Below are positions 8,991 to 20,206 of a stretch of 64,000 nucleotides of DNA, in pieces. The translations under genes were made by a program, and so were the position numbers. Source of the stretch: Paragonimus westermani (lineage: Eukaryota > Platyhelminthes > Trematoda > Plagiorchiida > Troglotrematidae). Within the stretch, counting starts at the first letter, position 1. Every line of letters starts with the position of its first letter. Under the pieces are notes generated by a model. The model searched no databases. It worked only from the letters and a program-made list of their open reading frames with translations, and had not been told where the DNA came from. The stretch is from assembly GCA_008508345.1 (NCBI GenBank), contig QNGE01003334.1, positions 1 to 64,000 on the forward strand, in the 5' to 3' direction.

Positions 8991-11146
8991 ACAATGTGTT
9001 CCAGGAATCAGACTTCGAATTCATTCCTGAATTGTCCTGAGTTGTCCGATTATGTCATGAAGAAAAGAATCAAGGCGACATGGAATCCGACAACAATGTA
9101 GTATGCTATGCTACTTTTCATTATAGTACTGTCATTTTTCGGAAATTATGGAATAGACAGATAATCAACCATCTACAGCACCGAAAGCTGACTAAACGAG
9201 AGAGATCTACATAAATGGAACGGGAGTTTGTTGTGTTAAATTTTACAAAACCATCCCACACTATCCTGGGCGGGTTGGAGGCTGTGTGTTTTGAACAATC
9301 CCAATCTACCAGAAAGGGTTATGGATTGTCTTCCGAATCGTCAGACAGTACTGTCAGATAGGTTAACGAGATTTTTCTTTATAAAGGGGCAGAAAAACGC
9401 ATTCGACTTTTGGAAGTGAATTTCAATATATTTTCGCCTTCCTTGTGTTCTTTAATCAGCTTGATTCATTATGGTCGGAACAAAAGTTTCACTTTCTACG
9501 TGATCTCGGAAACGAAGATTGTGGTGATCAGTTTGTTAATAACTATTCATGAGTACTTGGAAAGACATACCTATGGAGAGTTGAAACATTGTTTTCCACC
9601 GATGAGTGTGAAGAAGGCCGGCAATAGTGTTTAAGATGTCTCCACAATGTCATTTTGATAGCATTCCATTGGTTAATTTTTCGAAATTAACACGCATATT
9701 ATATAGTGTGAGTAGGTGGTAAGATAGAAACAATCTGAGACAGTCAGTCAGGTGACCAAAGCGGAAGCAGCAAAATGCAACTGAAGCGTACTCATCTATA
9801 GGGAACATGAAAGTGATGTAAACTAATGGAATTGCTGCGGGTCGTAGGGACTAATAGGAGTGTACAGGGAGAAATGTGTAGTCAGAAAATCGATAAATAT
9901 CAAACGGAAAAATTGACAGTGGTTGGAAACTATACAAATCGAGCAGCAGCCGGAAAGGATGTACACCAATTAACATTGACTAAAAGATAGCGTAAAATGG
10001 ATTAAGGAAGAATATGGGGAGTTCATCAGTTTGTTGGATGTTATGGAAAAACTACATCAGTCTAAACGCTTTGGTTTGGAAAGAACAGAAACATAAGACA
10101 GAGACAGAGAGTAACAGTCGCATTCTAACGAAAGGCTAGTCACCAAGTGTCCTTTGGCGCACAGCTTGTGATTCATTCCGTGTATGGAAACGTCTTTTGC
10201 AATGTTGATCGCCTGGTTTAGTTTGGGACTAAAGTTCTGGTCACCTGACTAATTGTCTCAAACATTACTAAACTGATTTTGCCATGCTGTGAAATTCGTT
10301 TGTGGTGCTTCTGCTCAAATGAGAGTGGCTGAAAGCTTGTGTGCCACGTAATGTCAGTGTTGTTCAGGTTAGTTTAATCCTTGACTGATTGGCGTTGTCT
10401 TTGGTCGCAGACGCGATGCACAAACTGCTCATCCGCAAACTTAACTACCCATACTGTCCATAAGGCGTTTAGTCTTAATGCTGTTTCTCAAGCTCAAGGG
10501 CCGTATCCCATTTCGACCCGACTGCAAGTTCGGTTGACGGAGTTAGAATACCGATATGCACTGACGGAACCATACCATCTTCACTTTAAAACAGCTGCAG
10601 ACAAAGTTATCCCTATTCTGAAGACTCTATTTAAGTTAATGAGTAATTCCCTTCTTGCAGAATTTGAAGAAGAATCGACAGCTTTATAGTGCAATGTCGT
10701 AAAGCGAATTACACAACGTCTGGCAGAATCCCTTTGAACCTACTTATATAGTGAACATCAAGACCTAAGCCGTTTTACCTCGATTCTTCAGACAGTGTTG
10801 CTTGTTTTGGTGATATGCCGTAACCATATCGAGGAACATATCTGAACAACATTGGTAGTGTTGACCTTACATGATTGTTCTGTACACAAATGGCATATTG
10901 AAAGACTGACGTAAAAATCATTTGATACAATTTAAGACTCGAAACCGAATAACTTGGAATTCGTCGCGAATGAAACCATCGAAATAACAAGTAAAAGAAC
11001 ATTCAAGTTTGGATTAAAGATGTGGGGACAAATGAAGGACAACGGGAGCCATTGAGAAGGAAGAACCATCTTTCATTTAATCTGCATAAGATGTCATTAT
11101 TGTGAACACGACCGGATTTTTTGTTGTCAGTGTTTCACAGTGCTGA
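8991..11146. other. Non-coding stretch with one unassigned 102-codon frame
   Basis: A plus-strand frame at 10381-10689 is open for 102 codons but starts with TTG and matches nothing I recognise. A 74-codon frame at 9410-9634 is equally anonymous. No repeat or RNA gene is visible. Confidence 0.4.
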
Positions 11147-11158
11147 ACATTCCGTTGT
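11147..11158. repeat. Target-site duplication of LINE copy 1 (left)
   Basis: ACATTCCGTTGT occurs here and again at 12605-12616, exactly bounding the LINE between them. A 12-bp perfect direct repeat is typical of target-primed reverse transcription. Confidence 0.9.
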
Positions 11159-12604
11159 CATCATCATCATCATAGACAGCAATACATCAGTGGTTCACAC
11201 TAATGCTTAACTGCCACACAACCACGAAGAAAAAGCAAACCCTATATAGGAAGAGAGAGAAGAAAAAAAGGGGATGGGAAGGGACCTAACTGCTGAAAAT
11301 GACTACGTCCATATTCAAACATTCAACATCTAGATGCCTACACCTTGTAACACAAACAAATGAGCTGCAAGTGAGAGTAAGGCGTCATCAGCGAGACAGC
11401 TTCCTTACGGCTTTCACTGCCCCGCGTCATTAAATGCACTCACCTCACAGACAATTCGGCCAAACAACAACATTCACGCCACTGAACTCCACTAGCCGCC
11501 ATCTCACCTAAAGTCTCCAACCACCGACTCTGAGTCGCGAGGGCCCCAGCCCGGGAGACGAACTCGATGTACAGTGGCCAACCCCTTGGTGAACGACTTC
11601 ATTTCCCTATGCCAGGTCATTATCTGACTACCTCGCACCTCACACCAGTCGGTCGCAGTGTCAGCGAACAATGCTCGGTGTGGAAGACGAATAGTTGGCA
11701 TCCTTAATACATGACCTAACCGTCCAAACCTGTGCAAACGTACAGATCGGACAATAGAACTCGCTTGGTAATCACTACCAAACACCCGCGTTCTAACCTC
11801 TTCGTTACTTACACGCTGGTGCCACCCGATACCAGCGATTGAACACAGACATCGGTGGTCAAATACCTGAAGACGGTTCACGTCTTCTATCCTGAGCGGC
11901 CAGGTCTCGCTGCCGTAAATTAATACGACCCTAACCGTTGTATTATATACACGACCTTTAAGCTTCAGAGAAATACACCTCTGTCGCCAGAGATGCCTCA
12001 AGTTAGCGAATACCGCCCTAGCCTTAGAGATACGCGCTTCTATTTCATTCCCTACACCTCCACCGCTGCTGATGCAGCTTCCCAGGTATACAAACCGGTC
12101 AACAACCTCCATTACTACATTATCTAACATCAAATCTACGTGGTCACAGCAATCCTGCAGAAGCACTTTACATTTTGAGGCTGCAAAGCGCATTCCGAAG
12201 TATTTAGCAGAACGCGAAATAGCGTCTAACATTACTTGTGCCGATTGAAAGTTGTCAAACAGCAACACCTTGTCGTCAGCATAATCAAGATCCGTCAGTC
12301 TTTCACCAGGTAGGAGGTCCACGCCGGCATCTTGTGAGTGCCGCAAACAATCCTCCATTATTTCGTCTATGACGAAATTAAACAAAAATGGTGACAGCGG
12401 ACAGCCTTGACGTACGCCACTCATGGTGCTGAAACTGTCAGACAGCTCACCGTAAACCCTAACCTGAGCTGAAGTATGGGAATAGAGTGCCGACAGTATG
12501 TTCACGTACTTAGTCGGCACACCTCTGCGTTTGAGCGACTCTAAAAGTGCAGATCGATCCACTGAATCGAACGCACCTTTATAGTCGAGAAACACAACAA
12601 TTGT
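11159..12604 (-). mobile_element. 5'-truncated RTE-like LINE (copy 1)
   Basis: This 1446-bp insertion lies between perfect 12-bp direct repeats. Read on the minus strand it starts abruptly in the middle of reverse transcriptase at 12604 and ends at 11159 in a short ATG tandem tail (five CAT units on the plus strand, 11159-11173). Truncation at the 5' end and a simple-repeat tail instead of poly(A) fit RTE-clade LINEs. The clade is assigned from the RT sequence style and is less certain than the LINE call. Confidence 0.88.
11446..12604 (-). pseudogene. LINE reverse transcriptase, C-terminal part
   Basis: The frame opens at the truncation point and runs through RT motif A (FLDYKGAFDSVD), the GVRQGCPLSP motif and catalytic YADD (residues ~105-108 of the 363-residue frame from 12595), then the thumb and a C-terminal region with RFGRLGHVLRMP. 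The main frame stops at 11504. A one-base shift near 11525 restores a longer tail containing WLETLGEMA, also found in LINE copy 2 (42655 region), so the stop is a frameshift artefact of decay. The endonuclease domain and N-terminal RT fingers are missing through 5' truncation, so the copy cannot mobilise itself. Confidence 0.85.
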
Positions 12605-12616
12605 ACATTCCGTTGT
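12605..12616. repeat. Target-site duplication of LINE copy 1 (right)
   Basis: Second copy of ACATTCCGTTGT, directly beyond the truncated 5' end of the LINE. Confidence 0.9.
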
Positions 12617-15600
12617 ACTACAATGTATATTTCCTACTGGTTGTATAACCCTCGTGGGTTTACCACTATTGATTGATAGCTAGATTCTGCTTGGGCACTC
12701 CCGTATGCGTGGTCTACGTTGCAGTGTTCCCCCATGAAGAATATATTAGGAATAAACACTCACATCCAAAGAACTCATTCACGAGGTTCAGAGGTATTCT
12801 CCATTTACGTACAAAGCCTTTTGAGGGGCTGAAATGAGCTTATTACAACCATTTTGAAGCAGTGGGAAGTGGGGTAATTCTGCTATCCAGACTCACAGTG
12901 TTGTGAACCTAGAAGGCGGGAGGCACAAAAGCTCACTTCAGGAAACCAACTCACGTCTTATGCGTCTCAACGGGACCACGACCAGAAACATTCATTTGCA
13001 CACCACACTGGTCTGAGGATGCTCCATTCGCTTTGAACATCATGCCTTAGTTCCGTCATGTGACGAAAACCATTCTACGTGAGACTGCTCACTTATGATT
13101 CTTCCCGTATCACTGCCGTATTTATCCTGCGATCATTTCGATCCATGCTGCTACTGAATAAAGGTGTAAGTAGTATGGTGCGACCGTCTGTCCTCACTAC
13201 AACAGTTTTTGTCCAGTAATCACAGAACGGTTTGTGTGTTTTCTGATCTTTACTGGCAACCATTTGCAAATATGAGCGAAACATGTTTGCGTGCACTGAC
13301 TCGGATAACAGAGCATCATCGCTGTGTGGTAAAAAAAAACTGTTATTTCAACACAAAAATTCAAGCTGTTTCAATTGAGTCAAGTTGGCAAGTCCTGGCA
13401 AAATATTGCTTTGGTCACCATCACTTCGGATGAATAAGACAATGCAAGTAGGAAAGAAAGGGCTTGTGGAAGCATCATATAGATACGACAAAAAAAACTA
13501 TAGTCGTCAAAACAAAATCTTCTTGATATTTTAATTGATATCTTGGTACCGGGTTTATAAGTAGAAGATATTATGATGTAACTGTTTCAACTGATAGTTC
13601 GTGAGTTCAAATGATCATTACTGGACTCTTTTCTGAACGTTTTGAAGTCGACAATATCACAGCCCATGAGCAGTTTTATCGTTTCACGACAGAAAGTACT
13701 AGCTGGTATTAGGTCAGCCTATGGCCTTCGTCAGAAGAACATTTGTAAGCAAGGATGACAAACGGAGACGAAACTGTTTATCCTGTTAACTTGAAATTGT
13801 TGGTCATATTCACCAAATTAAAAGAATCTTTTAGACTACTAAAAACTCCGGAGCAAATAACCTCTTCCATGCTAAGTAAGTCGGATGGTCATGACCAAAT
13901 GATAGAACGACTATAAGTAATAAACACAATCATATGCAACTGAAAAACGGCTCTCCTATGCGATCTATTCTTGACTCGTTTCTGATAAACATTTTGGTTT
14001 TCATGTTATTTAATTCTCTAGTGGAGAATCAAGTCGTTCAGTCGGATGATTGACTGTAGCAGTACTTTTGCATACTACCCTGAGTTTTTCAACATGCAAC
14101 ATTGTCGTAATATTTTAGGTTTTAGACTATGTTTAAAATAACTCAAACTGTAATATCCCAGCTACTGAATGATACTGATGTTAGTACTATAATGTGCACG
14201 CTGGAAATCTCGCAAGTTAAGTACTTGGTTAGCTGACTTGCTCTTGGTTGTTTCTTCACACAAGATGTTTCGGTAGTCCTAGCTTCCAGGATGGCTGGCA
14301 GGAAACCACAACACACCATAGTTTTGTTTCTACCAATCGTAATGAAACGAGTACAACCACCATGAAGGTCCTGCTTACCCTGATGTTTTTGGTCCATCAG
14401 CTGCCAATCAGGACAGCCCTCTATGATTCACGCAGCTGAAAAACGATGTGATTGATGCGACGCTATTTCACATCGTTTAACCAATTGCCTTACTTAAGGT
14501 TATTTATAAGAGCACCTGTGAATTATAATAGACTGTTAACTACATCCACAGTTTTCGGTCTTCTGTGTTTACTGCATCGAGCTAGTTCATTACATGATAC
14601 TAGTTCCATTGAGCTCGATTGTTACAGGTATTTGCCGGAGGTCTTACGACATAGCAACTAACGCGATACAAATCTCCTCAAAAATTCTGATAGAGCGCCG
14701 ATCCATTGCCTCTTCGAACGACAACCTTACAGCTGTATCGGGGTCTCTTTGAGTGAGTAACTTTAATTTGTGCCCGATCATTCACACGGGACTCAATTCC
14801 CTTCTAGCTTCTGATTAACTATCTGTATCGAACAGTTTGAAAAGAATTGAGACAGACTGATGTGGATCAATTATTAAGGTCTTTGACTGCACTCATGATG
14901 TCAGCTGCATGAGGCATAATTTGCTGTTCTCTAAATGACTCTTGGCATTTTCCGTGAGACTTGGCCGACATATACTGGTTCTCACCTGACTGATTCAGTG
15001 GCGTTTAATCACTCACTTGAATAAAGTCACCTTTGCCAGATTACATTTTGCTAACGATGAGTATGTCCGAAACTTACTCTTGCAGACCGATCCGCTTGCA
15101 AAAAATATCAAGCGTCCTGATAGCACGTTCCATCACTGAAGTTTGCGGTTATTTGACAGCTGACAGACAGCCAACCGAATGTCATCTCGTTCGACCATTT
15201 AACGGTGCTCACACACTAAAGAGCTTCCGTTCGAATGCACCCGTCCTGAAGCCATCCACCTACAAGTCCTGTAGTCTATTACTCTAATTGCCACCGTTGC
15301 TGCATCCGTTTGATACGGCTCCCCAACGTCCTCAGCATGAAGATGTATCATCTGTCTTGTGACGTCTTAAGAAGGGAGACTGATGTGGCCTTCTCCCATT
15401 AATCCGTTTTGACACTCAGCCACTAACGTTTGTGAAAGCACACGGTTGATGGCGAACAGGCTTTTGAATGATACACTACCCTCATGTAATTGACAGTAAG
15501 TCAGCACAAACTTCTCATGTGGTGAGCGCTAGAATCACTTATAAGCATCAAAGTCAGTCTGGTTTACCCCAAATTTTTCTGATTTTGATGTAGAGACTTG

Positions 15601-18439
15601 CTAACATTTCATCGAACAAATTCTTTGGTGTACGCTGGTGAGCTATTGAAGAATCGAACTTCTGTCAGAGCAGCCCAAAAAGCTGACTTGCATCATGGCG
15701 TATGAGATTTCCCCCTTAGTTTCTCAGGGTTGGTTTGTCATTGATGTGTCCTGATAATTCATTTGGACTTACTGCCTCCTCGACGTTGAAATATTGCACA
15801 TGTTCAGTTTTGCACACCTTAGGGTAGGCAGTCTTCGTGGTTATGGAGCAGCAAGAAAGTTCTAATATCTTGTGTTGAAGACGCTGCTTGCATTCAAATT
15901 AGTACTGTTGTTACATGGACAGTTGGCATTTTGCGACCACTCTAAGATTTGATGGTCTGTTCGGTTAGGCCATGGTCTGGTTAACAGCGTGTTTGGGCCC
16001 GTCAGTCACAGATCTCTTCAAGTTCGGCTGCTATTCAAACTTCTTTTCTGATTAGGTCAACTGTTTGGCTGACATTGTCACAAGAGGATAAAGGCAGAGT
16101 GAATATAACCTTTGGTGCTCTTGGCTAAAACCTTGGTCAGTGCAATCGTATACGCAATTGCAGTCCTGAGGAGGGAAGTTCTACTCCGAAAGAATGAGAT
16201 GGAGATTACACCTCAGGTCTGCCAGTTTACGATCATGGCATTTTCAAATGTTGCAGTCCAATTAGTTCCAACCTTCTTACTATCATACACAGCAGATATC
16301 TATTCATATTTAAAACGTGTTTACAGACAATACACGTATAGTCCCCACAGAATTTGTAGTTCACCTGTTTTTTTCGCGAGGTTCTTTTTCGCTGTACCAC
16401 CCCTGAATTAGTGCGATTTAGGGCCGACTGACTCAATTGTTCCTCATTTACTGAAGTTCTTAATTTGTTACAGGCAGTCTATTCACTTATCAAGTTGAAA
16501 ACTTGTTTGCTGATGACTTTACTTGGATTGCAGTATGCTGGATTTATTGATTTGGAACTGCATCCTCGTTAGGTTACACTAGCAGTTCACATCCTGGTCC
16601 ATGCCAGCAGTATTGAACAAATACTCCGTCTCGTCGATCCAACTGACACGAAATGATCATAACTAATTAACTATGATGGATTGTCGTCCGCTAATGTACA
16701 CTTCGACTCTTCCAAGGTTCAGGCTTAAATCCGTAGACATGACTGCCGTAAATGGGTTTTCTGCTTTCGCGATTAGGTTCCCACCGAAGTCATCAAGAAA
16801 GCATGATTGTAATCGTCTGATCAGAAACGTCGCTTGAAACAGCAACGGTGACTTAGTCGAGATGATTTTCACTCCATAAACTAGCAGCTGCCAGTCTAAT
16901 GTGTCCAGTTAGGCATATAGATGATGATATCGGGGATTAGATATAAACTTGAGAACGAACATAACTGATGCCCAGCGTTTGTTTAGCATCTAATTCAGTC
17001 CTGACTGTGGTATAGTGTCCGACTGTCGTACATATCAAAAGGAGTACTATCGGGTCACATAATGGTATGTAACCAACATGCAAGAGTTGATCACAATTCG
17101 ATGTAGTCCACGGTCACACTGGTCACAGGTGGGAATGGACGAATTGTTGCTTGAAAATTGTTGATAACAGTGCGTTAAGATTTGCGATATTTTTTACTCG
17201 GTCACTCAACATATTGTCGTTCCTAAGCTATGCGACATTAGTGGAAGGTTTACGTGGAGTGTATGCGATCGACTAGTTATTTTTACCCAGGTATGACAGG
17301 TTATTGGAGCACGTAACCCGCTAAATGGACAACTCAAATTTTGCTATTCTGAATAATTGATGGACCGAACTTTAACAAAACACAATAACGAATGATATAG
17401 AAACTGAGTAGGGATTCATTGGCATCGTTAGGAATTCTTCTGTTGCGGTATCCCATTGGGAGATGTTCTTCTCTCCTAGTTTACGAAATTCTCTGTCCCG
17501 AGCTTTTTCGGGCAAATCAGCTTTTAGCAAGAACCCTCACCTTACATCGTTAAAAATACCTAAAATGTTGTTTGAATGTAAAAGTTAAGCCGCTTCCTGT
17601 AAATGCCAGTAATCTGCACACACACACATGTTTAAATCAAGGATTAATACAATAGATCGAAAGAGATTCCTGTAAGACAGCAGGAAGGCATGAGCTGTAG
17701 GAAGCCAACACATCGACAGCAGTAATGTCGTCTGGTAATTGAACACTGTAAGACCAGTAAGCAACTATACGAAACTGGGATCACTGTTTCTCTAGCATCA
17801 CTCAAAGGCAATTGTGGTAATAAGAAAAACTGATCACGTGAACAAAGTGACGAGAACTGTGCCTGTGGAAGTGAGTGGTTTAAAGAAAGGCAACACATTT
17901 AATAACAGCTCATTGATTGAAAACTCCAGATATCTTGCATCTAAGATAATATTTCACAGTTTCAGTATAGATAGAAAACGGAGGATCTCCACACTGTTAA
18001 TGGTGCTAATTTTTAATTTATCACTTTTCATTCATAAACAACTACCAAGTTCGTTCTCAGCAGCAATACCATCTTCACAGAATACAAATTCGTAAAATAT
18101 ATACTAACCAAATTATCTAATAAAGCTCTTGTGTAAATTCCTGAAAACAGTTTAGACTCAAACGGAGGTTAGTTCAATTTCCGGCTCATCAATATCGTTC
18201 GCGCACACAGTGACTGAACCGACTAGGTGATTCCGTATGTTACAACAGTAAACGAAGTCAAACACATCAAGCTGTGCATGATTTGAATGTTTGTTTATCA
18301 CTGTGCCCTAAATGCTAGCTGGGAGGAGAACTCGGGGCTTTTTACTTGTCGTCCGAGCAGAATGTTCACCTCAAGTGATGTAAACGATTTAACGAACTAA
18401 TCTTCACGTACTGTTGGAACATGTACAGTCAGCATGCCG
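12617..18439. other. Long non-coding stretch, nothing recognised
   Basis: About 5.8 kb with only short motif-free frames (the longest is 99 codons, plus, 16112-16411). A short CA run sits near 17619-17628. I found no transposon ends, RNA gene or exon with recognisable coding content. Unrecognised small exons are possible. Confidence 0.4.
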
Positions 18440-18726
18440 GTCGATTTATGCCGCCGCGTTTGCTTAGCAAAACAAAAACCAAATACAGTACGAAATACAG
18501 AACAATGCAATTTTACTGGAACGTGTAAACAGCCACTTTCTTCAGTCGCTAAGCCCGTCCTGACCACTGGTCACGCTATCGATCCATCTTATGCATACAG
18601 AATCCTATTACGTCATTCTAGCCCAAGATTTTTACGGTTCGTTGAAGCAGTTGCAACCAATCGACTCAGACCAATTATCTGTGTTCAGAAACAACTGTTC
18701 GTGGACTTGACTCTTCCCTGGACATA
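18440..18726 (+). pseudogene. Penelope-like element C-terminal relic (copy P1)
   Basis: The frame at 18434-18727 ends in RFVEAVATNRLRPIICVQK...LPW. This parallels the C-terminus of the PLE protein at 19436-20191 (RILATAEAIGIRLNNPPLCAQK...LPW), and the preceding HAIDPSYAYRI matches that protein's NHTVNLASSFRL. It is therefore the tail of a GIY-YIG endonuclease module from a different PLE lineage. The GIY and YIG motifs themselves are not preserved. RT was not found upstream. Confidence 0.65.
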
Positions 18727-19216
18727 ATGATTCATCCTAAACCGCATACTGATTATCTTCCCAATTGTTTGCTATAAAAATCCATGTGATTTTAAATTTG
18801 GTACTGATGAGTCAATACTAAGTGCTTGCATCTAACAGTTTTCGTGTTCTATCTACTTTGTCCAAGCTGTTCGAGGGAACCAACCAATATTTCCCACTGA
18901 GTCAGCATTTCTGGAGTTTTTAATGATGGAGTTATCCGGATACCAAATCTAAGAGTTGTGTGACACCAGTGGAAAACATGTATACAGGCTGGTTGGTCAG
19001 AAATAGAACTCCTCTAATGGTGAGATGGCGTGAGTACACTTCTCGAGAACATACCATCACCAACAGTAATATTGGCAATACCGTCTGCCATTGGGCTTAG
19101 TCCAATGAATACTTGATTGAAGATAGACTGGAATAGATTACTCTATGCCCAGAAATTCAGAGATTTGTTATACTAAGTTATTCTGGTCATTGTAGTTTGA
19201 GGAATAGTTCTTCATG
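18727..19216. other. Short non-coding spacer between PLE relics
   Basis: No frame or repeat recognised. It ends at the left copy of the 13-bp direct repeat that flanks the next Penelope-like insertion. Confidence 0.45.
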
Positions 19217-19229
19217 ACTATTGTAATAG
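19217..19229. repeat. Likely target-site duplication of PLE copy P2 (left)
   Basis: ACTATTGTAATAG occurs here and at 20194-20206, on either side of the PLE sequence. The motif is nearly palindromic, which slightly raises the risk of coincidence, but its placement exactly beyond the last PLE codon supports it. Confidence 0.7.
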
Positions 19230-19284
19230 TGGTTAAAAATCCCCAAAGTACTCATCAGAAAAATGGTGTAGCGAACAAGCTCGT

Positions 19285-19304
19285 TTTCGGTTATTCATCA
19301 TCAG
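19285..19304 (-). ncRNA. Possible hammerhead-ribozyme-like core in the PLE 3' tail
   Basis: On the minus strand CTGATGA, nine intervening bases, then GAAA occur in the order of the hammerhead catalytic core. Penelope elements of other animals are known to carry minimal hammerheads. The nine bases do not form an obvious stem II and I could not draw a convincing stem III or cleavage site. The CTGA(T/C)GA part is kept in relics at 22608-22614 and 58718-58724, but GAAA is not. Treat as a candidate only. Confidence 0.3.
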
Positions 19305-19435
19305 GCCAAATACATAACATTTATATGAAACAGAGTTGTCATGGGAAAGCGAACAAAACAAATGGCAAGTTCAAGTGAGGTCAGACACGTCATAGGCACA
19401 CACGGAGACGACGTTTTGATACGATTACGTCACCA

Positions 19436-20191
19436 TTATGACGTAACTGGAACCATGGTGTTTTGATCAGTCGTGGTGTGGATGTTTGGCCATGGCAACC
19501 TCAACGCCTGAACAAAGCGCTTTTGTGCGCACAACGGTGGATTATTCAATCGAATTCCGATCGCTTCAGCCGTGGCCAAAATTCGGCATCTGACAGCTTT
19601 TGAGTGAATGCCTTTGACTCGGTAAATCAGACGAAACGAGGAGGCCAGGTTGACAGTATGATTGGTATCAACGAGGTGTGCAACAATTGCGCTGGTAATC
19701 GTCTTGGTGACTCCGCTATTGATCCAGGCTGGATGATGCTCACGGATACGTTCGGATAAGCGCCTGGTCGTGCGACCCACGTAACTAGTTCCACAGGAAC
19801 AAGTAAATGAGTATACACAAAAGGAAGTCGCAGAAGCGGGCACTTTATCCTTTAACCGTAAACACAGGGCTGGAGTAGAGGTGAAACAAACACGTAGGTT
19901 GGCAGCATAGAATGTTCTATTGATAGCAGTATTAAGTCTCCTGGTGATTGTTTCGGCGAGTGTATCCCCCTTGAATGGTAATGAAATAAATACTGACTTC
20001 TTTTCCGCTGGAGTCATCTTATCTTGTTTCACGCGACGTTCCATAGTCTTGTCTACAAAACGTTCTGGATAGCCATTTTGTAAGAACAGTGTGCGTAGAA
20101 ACGTTAATTCATCGGAGACCGTATCCCATGCACATATTCTCATGGCTCTATCGGTCATGCAGTTTATGAGATTTCTCTTCTGCCTTAGAGA
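19436..20191 (-). CDS. PLE endonuclease (GIY-YIG) fragment, open frame
   Basis: The frame is open from the truncation point; the first internal ATG gives 240 residues. The N-terminal part (KRNLINC, then FLQNGYPERFVDK) is the linker that follows RT in Penelope proteins. The GIY-YIG nuclease follows: VY at 115-116 stands for GIY, SYVG at 125-128 for YIG, with arginines at 129-133, a glutamate at 198 as candidate catalytic residue, and a cysteine pair CSC at 120-122. In the family this nuclease nicks DNA to prime reverse transcription. There is no internal stop, so decay is slight, but without RT the fragment cannot act as an autonomous element. Confidence 0.82.
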   Translation of the reverse strand, partial: SLRQKRNLINCMTDRAMRICAWDTVSDELTFLRTLFLQNGYPERFVDKTMERRVKQDKMTPAEKKSVFISLPFKGDTLAETITRRLNTAINRTFYAANLRVCFTSTPALCLRLKDKVPASATSFCVYSFTCSCGTSYVGRTTRRLSERIREHHPAWINSGVTKTITSAIVAHLVDTNHTVNLASSFRLIYRVKGIHSKAVRCRILATAEAIGIRLNNPPLCAQKRFVQALRLPWPNIHTTTDQNTMVPVTS

Positions 20192-20193
20192 CT

Positions 20194-20206
20194 ACTATTG
20201 TAATAG
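20194..20206. repeat. Likely target-site duplication of PLE copy P2 (right)
   Basis: Second copy of ACTATTGTAATAG, at the truncated 5' end of the element. Confidence 0.7.

Larger units (their letters stand above)
19230..20193 (-). mobile_element. 5'-truncated Penelope-like element (copy P2)
   Basis: A 964-bp minus-strand insertion bounded by a 13-bp direct repeat. It holds the linker and GIY-YIG endonuclease of a PLE and a ~200-bp 3' untranslated tail. The tail includes GTAGCGAAC (plus, 19269-19277) and CATCATCAGGCC near 19297, which recur in PLE relics at 22560-22620 and 58686-58725. The RT domain is missing by 5' truncation. Confidence 0.82.

Noticed and set aside
10381..10689. 102-codon plus-strand frame
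   Set aside because: TTG start, no recognisable domain; could be an exon but nothing supports it.
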